DNA of 64,000 bases from JAHEJN01 sp963787285 (GTDB taxonomy: Bacteria; Actinomycetota; Acidimicrobiia; Acidimicrobiales; JAHEJN01). Positions 36,015 to 44,583 of this stretch are shown one piece after another. The stretch is taken from positions 186,001 through 250,000 of the forward strand of contig CAWBCM010000001.1 of the NCBI GenBank assembly GCA_963787285.1, written 5' to 3'. Position numbers and translations under genes: made by a program. The notes under the pieces are model-generated. The model searched no databases, was not told where the DNA came from, and saw nothing but the letters and a program-made list of their open reading frames with translations. Numbering within the stretch: the first letter of the stretch is position 1; each line of letters opens with the position of its first letter.

Positions 36015-36904
36015 TGCTCGCGGCTGTCTCGTCCGACATCTGGCGCTATCAGCCTCACCCCGAGGTGTGGTTGCTGATCGGCGGGCTGGTGGCTCTCGGG
36101 TTCTACGCCACGCGGGTCATCGGGCCGACCGTGGTCACCGACGGCCCGGTCGTGACCCGCCGCCAGAAGCGGTTCTTCGCCGGTGCGGTCGTCCTGCTGT
36201 GGCTGGCCAGCGACTGGCCGATGCACGACATCAGCGAGGAGTACCTGTACTGGGTGCACATGGTGCAGCACATGCTGTTCACCCTCGTCATCCCACCCAT
36301 GTTGCTCCTGGCCATGCCCGAGTGGCTGGCCCGGCTGCTCGTCAGCCGCGACGGGTCCAGCGGCGTGTGGCTCCGGCGCCTCGCCTACCCGGTGGTGGCC
36401 GGCCTGGCCTTCAATCTCCTCACCGCGGCCACCCATGCTCCGGCGGTGGTCAACTTCTCGGTCGACAACGGCCCCTTCCACTACCTGGTGCACACCGTCG
36501 TGTTCCTGTCGGCCCTTCTCATGTGGGTGCCGGTGGTCGGCCCGTTACCCGAACTGCGCATCAGCCTTCCGGCCCAGGCCCTGTACCTGTTCCTGATGTC
36601 GATCGTGCCCACGGTGCCCGGGGCGTGGCTCACCTTCGCCGACAACGCCGTCTACTCCGCCTATGACCACCCGGTGCGGCTCTGGAACATGACCGTCATC
36701 GCCGATCAGCAGGCGGCCGGCATGATCATGAAGCTGATCGGTGGCCTCTTCCTGTGGTCGATCATCGCACTGCGGTTCTTCCAGTGGTCGAACAAACCCA
36801 ACCACGACCGCGTCATGCGCAAGGCGGGCTCGCCAACGCTCACCTACGAACAGGTGGCCAAGGCGTTCGAGGAGTCGCAGCCCGCGACCGAACCCAAGCG
36901 CTGA
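36011..36904 (+). CDS. ctaG: Cytochrome c oxidase assembly protein, CtaG (caa3) family
   Basis: A 297-residue membrane protein with about seven helices. WRYQPHPEVWLLIGGL, SDWPMHDISEEYLYWVHMVQHM and YDHPVRLWNMTVIADQQAAG are typical of the caa3_CtaG family, which is needed for copper-centre assembly and differs from the Cox11-type CtaG. The ATG is given as 36011 because it overlaps the previous stop; ATG 36014 is one codon later. Confidence 0.9.
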   Translation: MMLAAVSSDIWRYQPHPEVWLLIGGLVALGFYATRVIGPTVVTDGPVVTRRQKRFFAGAVVLLWLASDWPMHDISEEYLYWVHMVQHMLFTLVIPPMLLLAMPEWLARLLVSRDGSSGVWLRRLAYPVVAGLAFNLLTAATHAPAVVNFSVDNGPFHYLVHTVVFLSALLMWVPVVGPLPELRISLPAQALYLFLMSIVPTVPGAWLTFADNAVYSAYDHPVRLWNMTVIADQQAAGMIMKLIGGLFLWSIIALRFFQWSNKPNHDRVMRKAGSPTLTYEQVAKAFEESQPATEPKR

Positions 36905-36955
36905 CGGCGAGGTCAGGCACCGAACAAGTCGGGTCCGCCTGGGGCGGCGGTCCGC

Positions 36956-36961
36956 TAGCTT
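36956..36961 (+). promoter_or_regulatory. TAGCTT -10 box, probable leaderless promoter of serS
   Basis: TANNNT hexamer 7 bases before ATG 36969, with no Shine-Dalgarno element. Confidence 0.5.
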
Positions 36962-36968
36962 GCCTGGC

Positions 36969-38258
36969 ATGATCGACCCTCGCCTCCTCCGCTCCGATCC
37001 CGAGCTGGTAGGTGCCGGCCTGACCCGTCGGGGCGAGCGGTCGAGCACCATCGACGAGCTGGTCACCCTCGAGGCGCAGGGCCGTGCCCTCGAGGGCGAA
37101 CGCGATGACGTCCGGGCGCAGATCAACGCGCTCTCGAAGCAGATCGGCGAGCTCCATCGAGACGGCCGCAGCGACGAGGCCGGCGAGCTCCAGGCCCAGA
37201 GCCGATCCCTCGGCGACGCCGAGAAGGCGATCGACGAGCGGGCGACGACGATCGCCGACGCCCTGCGCCGTCGTCTGCTCGAGCTACCGAACCTCCCGGC
37301 GCCCGACGCGCCCGACGGCACCGGCGAGGACGACAACGTCGTCGTGCGTGTCGAGGGATACGACGAGAGTCGCTACGGCGAACACCATCGCGTCCCTCAC
37401 TGGGAGAGCGCGGTCGAGCTCGGCATCCTCGACCTCGAGCGTGCGGCCAAGATCTCCGGCGCCATGTTCGTGCTCTACCGCGGCCTGGGAGCCCGGTTGC
37501 AGCGGGCGCTGGTGCAGTTCGGCCTCGACCGCAACGCCGATGCCTTCGAGGAGGTGCGGCCGCCCACCCTGGTGCGCACCGACACCCTGATGAGCACCGG
37601 CCAGCTCCCGAAGTTCGCCGACGATGCGTACCACCTCGAGCGCGACGACCTGTGGGCCATCCCCACCGCCGAGGTGCCCCTCACCAGCCTGTACCGCGAC
37701 GAGGTGCTGGCCGAGGCCGACCTCCCCGTGCGACTCATGGCCCACACGTCGTGTTTCCGGCGCGAGGCCGGATCGGCGGGGCGGGACACCCGGGGCCTGC
37801 TGCGGCTCCACGAGTTCGACAAGGTCGAGATCCTGGCCTGTGCCACGCCCGACCAGGCCCACGACATGCACGCCGAGCTCCTGGCTCGGGCCGAGGGTGC
37901 CATCGCCGATCTCGGGCTCCCGTACCGCATTCTCGACCTGTGCACGGGCGACCTCGGTATCTCCTCGGCCCGCACCTTCGACATCGAGGTGTACGCGCCC
38001 GGCGCCGACCGGTGGCTGGAGGTCTCGTCGGTGTCGTGGTTCAGCGACTACCAGGCCCGGCGGGCCAACATTCGCTTCCGGCCGACCGAGGGCAAGGGCA
38101 CCCAGCTGGTGCACACCCTCAACGGGTCGGGTCTGGCGGTGCCGCGTGTGTGGGCGGCGCTGGTCGAGACCTACCGCCGGCCCGACGGCTCCATCGAGAT
38201 TCCCGAGGTCCTGCATCCGTACATGGGCGGAACCACGGTGATTCCCGGTCCGGCCTGA
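36969..38258 (+). CDS. serS: Seryl-tRNA synthetase
   Basis: Charges tRNA-Ser. The product is 429 residues. It starts MIDPRLLRSDPELV, followed by the long antiparallel coiled-coil arm (residues about 28-105). Class II motifs: PTAEVPLTSLYRDE, motif 2 TSCFRREAGSAGRDTRGLLRLHEF (residues about 258-281) and motif 3 near NGSGLAVPRVWAALVE. A standalone gene. Confidence 0.96.
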   Translation: MIDPRLLRSDPELVGAGLTRRGERSSTIDELVTLEAQGRALEGERDDVRAQINALSKQIGELHRDGRSDEAGELQAQSRSLGDAEKAIDERATTIADALRRRLLELPNLPAPDAPDGTGEDDNVVVRVEGYDESRYGEHHRVPHWESAVELGILDLERAAKISGAMFVLYRGLGARLQRALVQFGLDRNADAFEEVRPPTLVRTDTLMSTGQLPKFADDAYHLERDDLWAIPTAEVPLTSLYRDEVLAEADLPVRLMAHTSCFRREAGSAGRDTRGLLRLHEFDKVEILACATPDQAHDMHAELLARAEGAIADLGLPYRILDLCTGDLGISSARTFDIEVYAPGADRWLEVSSVSWFSDYQARRANIRFRPTEGKGTQLVHTLNGSGLAVPRVWAALVETYRRPDGSIEIPEVLHPYMGGTTVIPGPA

Positions 38259-38266
38259 AGTCGGCG

Positions 38267-38896
38267 TCAGGCCTGGTCGGCTCGCTCGATCAACCGCAGA
38301 GCGAGCCGTTCGTAGGTCTCGACGTCCTGGGCACCGGGCACGGCCAGGGCGCCGGCCATCACCACGGTGGGGACGGCGGTGATCCCGGCTCGTACCGCCT
38401 CGTTGTGATCATCGATCACCCGCTGGGCCAGCGACGGGCGCTGCTCGGCGAGCTGGGCGGCGAACTCGCGGGCATCGAGGCCCACGTCGGCCGCCAGGGC
38501 GACCTGCACGTCGACGTCGCTGATGGTGCGGTTGTCGGTGAAGTAGGCCGCCAGTAGGGCGTGGTGAAAGGCCCGAGCCGTCTCGGAGCCGTACTGTTCG
38601 GCCAGCTTGGCCGCCACCAACGCCGGGAGTGAGTGGCTGGGCGGTTCGCTCGGCGAGGCCCAGACGGTGAACGTCGCCCGGGGCTCCATGTCGGCGGGTC
38701 GCAGCCACGAGCGGGTGTAGTCGACGAACTTCTCGCGTGGGCGCTCCTCCAGTGTGGGCCGCAGCATGAAGCTCTTCCACTCGATGGAGATCTTGTCGCC
38801 CATGTCGGCCTGCAGCTGATCGAGACGCACGGTCGCGACATAGCACCACGGTCAGAGGAAGTCCGACCAGACGACGAGGGGGAGGGGGCCATCCAC
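38267..38896 (-). CDS. DsbA/FrnE-family oxidoreductase with in-frame UGA (candidate selenoprotein)
   Basis: The normal open frame begins at GTG 38830 (VRLDQLQADMG), which would lack the thioredoxin-fold beta strand and active site. Upstream in the same frame the sequence reads V-W-S-D-F-L-UGA-P-W-C-Y-V-A-T, starting at GTG 38896. This is exactly the N-terminus of FrnE-type DsbA proteins (W-S-D-F-x-C-P-W-C), with UGA in place of the first catalytic Cys. The cis-proline region AGITAVPTVVMAG and the helical insert are intact. Reading UGA as Sec gives 209 residues with U15-P-W-C18. The gene lies 12 bases after crcB in the same direction. Unlike the gene at 19352, no convincing SECIS was found by eye. 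Confidence 0.7.
38852..38854 (-). other. In-frame UGA at the first Cys of a CPWC motif (Sec15 candidate)
   Basis: The coding strand reads TTC CTC TGA CCG TGG TGC. The Cys codon would be TGC or TGT, so one base separates UGA from Cys. A small bulged stem (GGTGC/GC-ACC) starts 5 nt downstream, closer than usual for a bacterial SECIS. Confidence 0.65.
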
Positions 38897-38908
38897 CCCA
38901 CCAGTGTG

Positions 38909-39250
38909 TCAGCCGGCGATCACCAAGCCGAGCCAGGCCGCCCCGATGCCCAGCACCGAGGTGGTGGCGAGGTAGACGACGCCGCGGCCCACCCGGTGGC
39001 GGCGGGCCATCCATGCCGTCTCGTGGCTGAGAGCCGAAAACGTGGTGAACGAGCCGAGGGCACCGGTACCGAAGACGGTGAGCGTGTCGGTGGAAGCACC
39101 GGCACCGACGAGCAGGCCCAGCAGGAAGGCGCCGACGACATTCACGGCGAGCGTGCCGATCGGCGCGTCGGAGCGATTGAGAACGTGGCCGGTGAGCACC
39201 CGCGCAAGGGTTCCGACGACGGCCACCACCGCGAAACCGATGACGATCAT
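38909..39250 (-). CDS. crcB: Fluoride ion transporter CrcB, copy 1
   Basis: A 113-residue four-helix membrane protein. GTLAVNVVGAFLLGLLVG contains the pore Asn and TGALGSFTTFSALSHE is the CrcB/Fluc signature with the Phe box. Its start overlaps the stop of a second crcB, so the two may form a heterodimeric channel, as is common when crcB genes are paired. Confidence 0.9.
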   Translation of the reverse strand: MIVIGFAVVAVVGTLARVLTGHVLNRSDAPIGTLAVNVVGAFLLGLLVGAGASTDTLTVFGTGALGSFTTFSALSHETAWMARRHRVGRGVVYLATTSVLGIGAAWLGLVIAG

Positions 39251-39651
39251 GGCCGATCGAGCGGGATCGAGTCGTGCCGAAGGGCGCGCTCGGCGAGCTG
39301 CCACCCCAGGGAGGCCGCGACGAGACCTGCCGCGAGGGACAGAGCCAGCCTCACCAGCCCGGTCGCCGCACTCCCGCCCCGAAGGTCGCCGGCGACCGAC
39401 ACGGCGAGGGTCGAGAAGGTGGTGAGGCTGCCGGAGAAGCCGGCCCCAGCGGCGATCACCAACGGATGGGTCCCGTGCTCGGGATGCAGGGCGAGCGCCG
39501 CGATCATCCCCAGGGCCAGACTGCCGACCGTGTTCACGATCAGCACGCCCCAGTCGAGGGCGCCCTGGGGGGCGACGTCGATGACCACCCAGCGCACGGC
39601 CGCCCCCAGCACGCCGCCGACGGCGATGTACACGAGGCGGTCGGGCTTCAC
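39247..39651 (-). CDS. crcB: Fluoride ion transporter CrcB, copy 2
   Basis: A 134-residue protein with VNTVGSLALGMIAAL and GAGFSGSLTTFSTLAVSV, the two CrcB signatures. The start is GTG 39651 (VKPDRLVYIAVGGVLGAAVRW). It is upstream of crcB copy 1 and overlaps it by four bases. Confidence 0.9.
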   Translation of the reverse strand: MKPDRLVYIAVGGVLGAAVRWVVIDVAPQGALDWGVLIVNTVGSLALGMIAALALHPEHGTHPLVIAAGAGFSGSLTTFSTLAVSVAGDLRGGSAATGLVRLALSLAAGLVAASLGWQLAERALRHDSIPLDRP

Positions 39652-39705
39652 CCGGGTGACGGTAGTGGCTTGCGCCCGGTGCGACGGACGGAGTTGACTC
39701 CGTGG

Positions 39706-40338
39706 ATGGATCTCAATGCGCTGCGCATCCAGTACGAGACGGCCGGAATCGATGTGGGCAGCATCGCCGACGATCCGATCACCCAGTTCGTCTCGTGGCT
39801 CGACGACGCCATCGAAGCCGAGCTGCCCGAGCCCAACGCCATGACCATGTCGACCGTCGACGCCGACGGTCCCGATGCTCGGGTGGTGTTGCTGAAGGGC
39901 GTCGACCGAGGCGGCTTCTCGTTCTACACCAACTACGAGAGCGTGAAGGGCCTCCAGATCGACGCCGATGCCCGGGCGGCGCTGACGTTCCACTGGCAGC
40001 CCCTGCACCGCCAGGTGAGGGTGCGCGGCACCGTTGCCAGGGTCGCCGACGACGAGTCCGATAGGTACTACTCGTCGCGGCCCCGCGCCAGCCAGATCGG
40101 GGCGTGGGCGTCGCCGCAGAGTCGCCCCATCGCCGACCGGGCATTGCTCGAGCGGGCCGTCGAGGAGGTACAGCGTCGATTCGGCGAAGAAGAGCCGACG
40201 CGCCCGCCGCACTGGGGTGGGTTCCGGGTCACGCCGCTTGCCGTCGAGTTCTGGCAGGGCCAGCCCAGCCGACTCCACGACCGCGTGCAGTACGTCATGG
40301 CCGCCGAGGGATGGACTCGAAGAAGACTCGCGCCCTAG
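39706..40338 (+). CDS. pdxH: Pyridoxamine 5'-phosphate oxidase
   Basis: FMN enzyme that makes pyridoxal phosphate. The product is 210 residues. Motifs: ADDPITQFVSWLDDA, PNAMTMSTVDADG, RVVLLKGVDRGGFSFYTNY (FMN binding), SRPRASQIGAWAS and, at the end, FWQGQPSRLHDRVQY. The ATG at 39706 matches the usual N-terminus; earlier GTG and TTG codons in the frame are possible but less likely. Confidence 0.93.
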   Translation: MDLNALRIQYETAGIDVGSIADDPITQFVSWLDDAIEAELPEPNAMTMSTVDADGPDARVVLLKGVDRGGFSFYTNYESVKGLQIDADARAALTFHWQPLHRQVRVRGTVARVADDESDRYYSSRPRASQIGAWASPQSRPIADRALLERAVEEVQRRFGEEEPTRPPHWGGFRVTPLAVEFWQGQPSRLHDRVQYVMAAEGWTRRRLAP

Positions 40339-40348
40339 TGGGGGTCGT

Positions 40349-41449
40349 TCACGCCCGCCGGCGTCGGCGACCCTGCATGTTGAACCAGGCGATGGTCGCC
40401 ACGATCAGCGCCAGGAAGACCTCGAACACGACCGGCCAGCGGCCGGGATCGGAGAACCAGTTGCCGATACGATCGGGCAGATCGGCCAGCGTGCGCACCA
40501 TGGGCAGCACGACCAGGTCGCCCTGATACACGCTGATCTCGAACACCAGATAGATCGCCGCCAACGTGGCGAAGGCGAGCCAGCGGGCGTTGGTACCGAG
40601 CGATCCCCGAATCGCCCACACGACCGCAACGGCGACGATGAGCGCGGCAGCGAGGGCCAGGCGGGTCTCACCGCTGTTGAGTACCCATGTCTGCACCCGG
40701 TTCTGCAGCTCGAGGGACCGGTCGACGACCCAGTTCGAGCTGGTGGGATCGTCGAGCACCTGGATCTCCCACCAGCCGTACAGGGTGAGGAACACGCCGG
40801 CGATGACCAACAGCACGCCGGAGACCTTGTTGACATAGGGAAGAACGCGCCGGAGGTTGGCGGCGATCGAGTTGCGACCCAGCGCCATGCCCAGGGTGAG
40901 CACCATGATCACCAGGCTCATGCCGAGCGCGTAGGCGATGAACACGGAGATGCCGTCGATGGCGCCATCGCTGGTGAACGAGCCGATGACGGTGCCGAAG
41001 AAGATGGGAGCGGTGCAGCTCAGCGACACCACTGCGTAGGAAACGCCGAACATGAAGATCGACGGCAGCTCCCGGCTCCCGGTACCCCGGTTCATCTTCG
41101 GCAGGGAGATCTTCGGTTCGAAACCGAGGAACATCGCAATGCCGAGCGGGACCATCAGCACGCCGAAGGTGACGGTGGCGTACGGGATCCTGCGCTCGAT
41201 GGTTCCGGCGTCGATCACGGTCTGGGTGAGGACCCCGATGAGGCCGAAGAACAGGACGAATCCCGCGGTGAGGGTGAGACCGACGACGATCGCCCGCACG
41301 ATGGTGCGACTCGAGTCGACGTCCTCACGGTCGCCCTCGAGGCCGAGGAAGTACGACAGGTAGGCAGGCAGCATGGCGAAGCCGCACGGGTTCACGGCGG
41401 CAACCAGGCCGGCGCCGAGGGCGAAGGTGGCGAGATCCCAGTCGATCAC
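40349..41449 (-). CDS. ccdA: CcdA-type cytochrome c biogenesis/thiol-disulfide transporter
   Basis: Membrane protein that carries electrons across the membrane to an extracytoplasmic thioredoxin-like partner. The product is 366 residues. Redox cysteines are in VNPCGFAMLPAY (helix 1) and LSCTAPIFFG (helix 4). The C-terminal third, after the six-helix core, adds more hydrophobic helices (YLVFEISVYQG and following), making it longer than standard CcdA. The start (GTG) overlaps the tlpA stop. Here both cysteines are encoded normally, unlike the related gene at 19352. Confidence 0.88.
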   Translation of the reverse strand: MIDWDLATFALGAGLVAAVNPCGFAMLPAYLSYFLGLEGDREDVDSSRTIVRAIVVGLTLTAGFVLFFGLIGVLTQTVIDAGTIERRIPYATVTFGVLMVPLGIAMFLGFEPKISLPKMNRGTGSRELPSIFMFGVSYAVVSLSCTAPIFFGTVIGSFTSDGAIDGISVFIAYALGMSLVIMVLTLGMALGRNSIAANLRRVLPYVNKVSGVLLVIAGVFLTLYGWWEIQVLDDPTSSNWVVDRSLELQNRVQTWVLNSGETRLALAAALIVAVAVVWAIRGSLGTNARWLAFATLAAIYLVFEISVYQGDLVVLPMVRTLADLPDRIGNWFSDPGRWPVVFEVFLALIVATIAWFNMQGRRRRRA

Positions 41450-42033
41450 GGGCTGTCGTCCCCGGTCGTCGGGAGGAGCTCGGTACGTATGCGCTCGTCG
41501 AGGTCCTCGGCGCTGATGGTGCCGGCCTGCACCGACAACAACGTCCCATCGGCGGCGATGAACGCCGTGCTCGGCATGACTCCGAGATCGGCGATCTCGC
41601 GGTGGATGGCACCATTCGGGTCGAGGCCGACGGGGAAGGTGACGCCGGTCTCGACGAGGAGCGCCTCGGTGTCCTCGACGCGGTCGCTGACGCTCAGCCC
41701 GATCACGTTCACCTCACCGGCGAAAGTCTGCGAGGCGGCCTGGATGTCGGGCAGCTCCCGAATGCAGGGCCCGCACCACGATGCGAAGAAATTGACCACG
41801 GTGGGAAGACCCCGGTACGCGGCGAACGTGGTCGAGCCACCGTCGAGCAGTTCGAAGGACACCTCGGGGGGCGGGTCACCGGCGGGGACGCCGGAGTCGT
41901 CGGCCAGCACCGCGTTGAGCACGAGGAACCCGCTGAGGAGCGCCAGGAACCCGCCGACGAGCCATGGCACCGGTGACCGGCGAACCGGCTCGTCGGGGAC
42001 GTCGTCGTCAGAGGCGTCGATGTCGGGATCCAT
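41446..42033 (-). CDS. TlpA/ResA-like membrane-anchored thioredoxin
   Basis: A 195-residue protein. An acidic cytoplasmic N-terminus is followed by a membrane anchor (residues about 24-44, WLVGGFLALLSGFLVL). The redoxin domain has the active site WCGPC in NFFASWCGPCIRELP and the cis-proline MPSTAFI. It probably receives electrons from the coupled CcdA and reduces apocytochrome or other exported thiols. The start is MDPDIDASDD; the upstream open frame is not supported. Confidence 0.9.
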   Translation of the reverse strand: MDPDIDASDDDVPDEPVRRSPVPWLVGGFLALLSGFLVLNAVLADDSGVPAGDPPPEVSFELLDGGSTTFAAYRGLPTVVNFFASWCGPCIRELPDIQAASQTFAGEVNVIGLSVSDRVEDTEALLVETGVTFPVGLDPNGAIHREIADLGVMPSTAFIAADGTLLSVQAGTISAEDLDERIRTELLPTTGDDSP

Positions 42034-42208
42034 GGGGTTCTCAGACGGTAGCGGGGGGCCGGACGCAAAGGGAACGCTGCGGCGAGCTGGATTGTTCCGG
42101 ATCGATCCGCCCCACGGCTCAGGACGGACCGGGGCTCGAGCCTGGCGAGGGGGGGTCTCGCCGGTCGTCACCCCGGTCCGTCGGATCGTGAGCTCTACGG
42201 GTGCCGCC

Positions 42209-42556
42209 TCAAGCAGTGCGGAGCAGCGCCTGGAGGTGCTCCGGAACCGGCACGACCGGGAGGTGATCCTCGGGCCGAGGCACCTTGGGCGGCCGGCCCC
42301 GTCGACGCTTGTGCATGAGCACCTTGCCGTTCAGGAACAGCTGCCCGCCCCAGACGCCGTAGGGCTCCTCGCGCTCGATGGCCCCGGCGAGGCACTCGGC
42401 CATCACCGGGCATTCCGCACAGATCGACTTGGCCCGCGCGATGTCGTGGAGCTCCTCGGAGAAGAACACGTCGGCGAGGGGCTCGGCGGAGTTCGCACAA
42501 CGAGCGAGGGCCTGCCACTCGTCGCTGCGGATGAGGATGTGCTCGAGTCCGAGCAT
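42209..42556 (-). CDS. WhiB-family iron-sulfur transcription factor
   Basis: A 115-residue WhiB-like protein, a family found in actinobacteria. The four cluster cysteines are C20 (ARCANS) and CAECPVMAEC plus one more in order, followed by the GVWGG turn and a basic C-terminal KRRRGRPPK segment for DNA contact. It is transcribed alone; the terminator of the small ORF lies just upstream. Exact subclass not assigned. Confidence 0.92.
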   Translation of the reverse strand: MLGLEHILIRSDEWQALARCANSAEPLADVFFSEELHDIARAKSICAECPVMAECLAGAIEREEPYGVWGGQLFLNGKVLMHKRRRGRPPKVPRPEDHLPVVPVPEHLQALLRTA

Positions 42557-42599
42557 TTCGGGTCCTGCTTTCGTGGGTGCGCTGGTCGGGGACGAGGTC

Positions 42600-42639
42600 G
42601 GAAAAAGCGGAAAGGCCGCCGGATGGAATCCGACGGCCT
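42600..42639 (-). terminator. Rho-independent terminator of the 54-residue ORF
   Basis: On the minus strand an 11-pair stem with one C/A mismatch (AGGCCG and CGGAT arms, 42613-42639) is followed by TTTCCGCTTTTTC. It ends a short transcript that starts upstream of 42833. Confidence 0.65.
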
Positions 42640-42668
42640 CAGGAGGAGGGTTGACTTCGACGGCACCC

Positions 42669-42833
42669 CTAAGTGGGTGGTGAAGCCTCCTTCGGCCGCT
42701 GGTGATGGGGCTTGGGGGTTCCCGTCACCATCGGATTGGTGGCACCGAAGAACACGGTGGTCCACCCGCAGAGCCCGTAGGCGCGCGCGGTGGGTGAGGT
42801 GGCGACAGGGAAGATGGTCGTGGTGATCAGCAT
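42669..42833 (-). CDS. Small ORF, 54 residues, with strong ribosome binding site
   Basis: Encodes MLITTTIFPVATSPTARAYG followed by a segment with one Cys (LCGWTTVFFGATNP) and a Pro/His/Lys-rich tail. AGGAGG lies 6 bases before the ATG and a terminator follows the stop, so it looks like a real, separately transcribed small protein. It lies between the MBL gene and whiB. No known family is recognised; a peptide precursor or small regulatory protein is possible. The rest of 42557-42918 holds only this ORF, its terminator and the whiB promoter region. Confidence 0.55.
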   Translation of the reverse strand: MLITTTIFPVATSPTARAYGLCGWTTVFFGATNPMVTGTPKPHHQRPKEASPPT

Positions 42834-42918
42834 GGTCGGTCGCCTCCTCTCGGCGTCGTGGAGATTCCAAGACTGACGACGTCGGCGGAGGCTGTCAAGC
42901 GAATTACCGCACCGAAGT

Positions 42919-43995
42919 TCAGCCGGACCGCGGCGCGAAGGTGGCCGGACCGTCGGATTCGACGCGATCGATCTCACCCAACTCGACGAGGTGCACCAGG
43001 TGGGCGAAGGTCTCGCTCTCGGCCATGACCCCCCAGGAGCGCTTGCGAAACAGCAGCTTCATGTGCGCGACGACGTCGGCGGTGCCGAGGCGACCGACCG
43101 ACGTCCGGATGTGATCGAGTCGTTCTCGATGGTGTTCGACGATGGCGTCGGCCCGACCGGTCAGGTCGGTGAACGGGTCGCCATGGGCGGGGAGGGCCAC
43201 CTGCACGTCGTCGATGGCGGCCACCTTTCGCAGCGAGGCGATGAAGTCGGCGAGCGCATCCGTGTCGGGTCGCCAGCCGCCGATGTGGGGCGTGATGGTG
43301 GGCAACACGTGGTCTCCCGTGAGCAAAACGCCGTGGGTCGGGTCGTAGAGACAGAGATGGTCATGGGTGTGACCGGGGGTGTGCATGGCGAACCAGTCGC
43401 GACCTGCGAGGCCCATCGGTTGCTCGTCGGCGATCGCGAGGTCGGGACGCAGCGTCGGAAAGCGCTGGTTGGGGCGGCGCTCCTCGAGCATCAGCCGGGT
43501 GAGCTCCGGAGCGGCTTCGGCGCGAACCGTGCCCCACGGTGTGAGTCCTCGGAAGTGGTCGAGGAAGGCTTCGGCCGTCTCGGCATCGTTGAGCTCGAGC
43601 GCTCCGGAGTCCTCGTGTTCGCGGAGCTCGTCGCTTTCCCAGAACAGGCGAAACGACTCGTGGGTGACCACTCGAGCGCCCGTGTCGGCCGCAAGCCGGA
43701 TCGCCCCGCCGAAGTGATCGGGGTGCGAGTGGGTGATGATCACGGTGTGCACCCGCGCGAGGGGGATTCCGCCGCGACCGAGGCGATCGAGCAGATGGCC
43801 CCACGCCGTGGTGCCAGGCAGACCGGGGTCGACCAGGGCAAAGCCGTCGCCGTCCTCGATGGCGTAGCAGTTGACATGACCGAGGCCCGGCATGTCGACG
43901 GGCAATTGGAGCCGGAGCACGCCCGGTGCGACCTCGGTGATCTCGTGATCGGCCCGACGCTGCTCCTGGCGCGGCGGCCGAGCCGTCGCGGTCAT
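42919..43995 (-). CDS. Metallo-beta-lactamase-fold hydrolase
   Basis: A 358-residue protein. Zinc motif ITHSHPDHFGG, further ligands in MHTPGHTHDHLCLY and LLTGDHVLP, and a late PAHGDPF His. A C-terminal winged-helix-like segment (HLVHLVELGEIDRVE) is typical of the LACTB2-like subgroup of MBL hydrolases. The substrate is unknown; thioesters or RNA are possible for this subgroup. The ATG at 43995 overlaps the orn stop by four bases. Confidence 0.85.
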   Translation of the reverse strand: MTATARPPRQEQRRADHEITEVAPGVLRLQLPVDMPGLGHVNCYAIEDGDGFALVDPGLPGTTAWGHLLDRLGRGGIPLARVHTVIITHSHPDHFGGAIRLAADTGARVVTHESFRLFWESDELREHEDSGALELNDAETAEAFLDHFRGLTPWGTVRAEAAPELTRLMLEERRPNQRFPTLRPDLAIADEQPMGLAGRDWFAMHTPGHTHDHLCLYDPTHGVLLTGDHVLPTITPHIGGWRPDTDALADFIASLRKVAAIDDVQVALPAHGDPFTDLTGRADAIVEHHRERLDHIRTSVGRLGTADVVAHMKLLFRKRSWGVMAESETFAHLVHLVELGEIDRVESDGPATFAPRSG

Positions 43996-44558
43996 TCGGA
44001 CGATTCGCGGGCGGTTCCGTCGGAGTCGAGGACGAAGAACGTGTCGCGGTAGTGCTTGAGCTCTTCGAGGCTCTCCCGGATGTCGTCGAGCGCCCGATGG
44101 CCGAGCACCTTGTCCGGGCGCACGTCGAGCACCTTCGGTGCCCACCGCCGGGCGAGCTCCTTGACGGTGGAGACGTCGACGGACCGGTAGTGGAGGAAGT
44201 CCTCGATCTCGGGTAGGTAGGCGGCCAGAAACCGGCGATCGGTGCCGATGGAGTTCCCACAGAGCGGAACGGTCTGTGGCTCGGGGATGTGCTCCTTCAG
44301 GAACGCCAGTGTCGCCGCCCCGGCTTCCTCGAGGCTGATGGTCGAAGCCGTGATCTGGGGCAGGAGGCCGCTGCTCGTGTGCATCGAACGCACGAAGTCG
44401 TCCATCGTGGCCAGCGCCTCGGGCGGCTGGTGGATGACCAGGTCGGGGCCCTCGGCCACGAGCTCGAGGTCGTCGTCGGTGATGAGCGTGGCGATCTCCA
44501 CTATGACGTGGCGGGTTGCGTCGAGTCCGGTCATCTCGAGATCCATCCAGGCCAACAC
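43992..44558 (-). CDS. orn: Oligoribonuclease
   Basis: DEDDh 3'-5' exonuclease that degrades 2-5 base RNAs, including pGpG from c-di-GMP. The product is about 188 residues. Exo I is LAWMDLEMTGLD, Exo II LCGNSIGTDRRFL, Exo III GHRALDDIRES with the catalytic His. The start is set at GTG 44558 because the family begins about there; ATG 44585 would overlap the dut start on the other strand. Confidence 0.92.
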   Translation of the reverse strand: MLAWMDLEMTGLDATRHVIVEIATLITDDDLELVAEGPDLVIHQPPEALATMDDFVRSMHTSSGLLPQITASTISLEEAGAATLAFLKEHIPEPQTVPLCGNSIGTDRRFLAAYLPEIEDFLHYRSVDVSTVKELARRWAPKVLDVRPDKVLGHRALDDIRESLEELKHYRDTFFVLDSDGTARESSE

Positions 44559-44569
44559 GGGCAGGAGGG

Positions 44570-44575
44570 TAGCCT
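44570..44575 (+). promoter_or_regulatory. TAGCCT -10 box, probable leaderless promoter of dut
   Basis: TANNNT hexamer 8 bases before ATG 44584; the only Shine-Dalgarno-like bases lie upstream of it. Confidence 0.45.
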
Positions 44576-44583
44576 GCCTCTCC

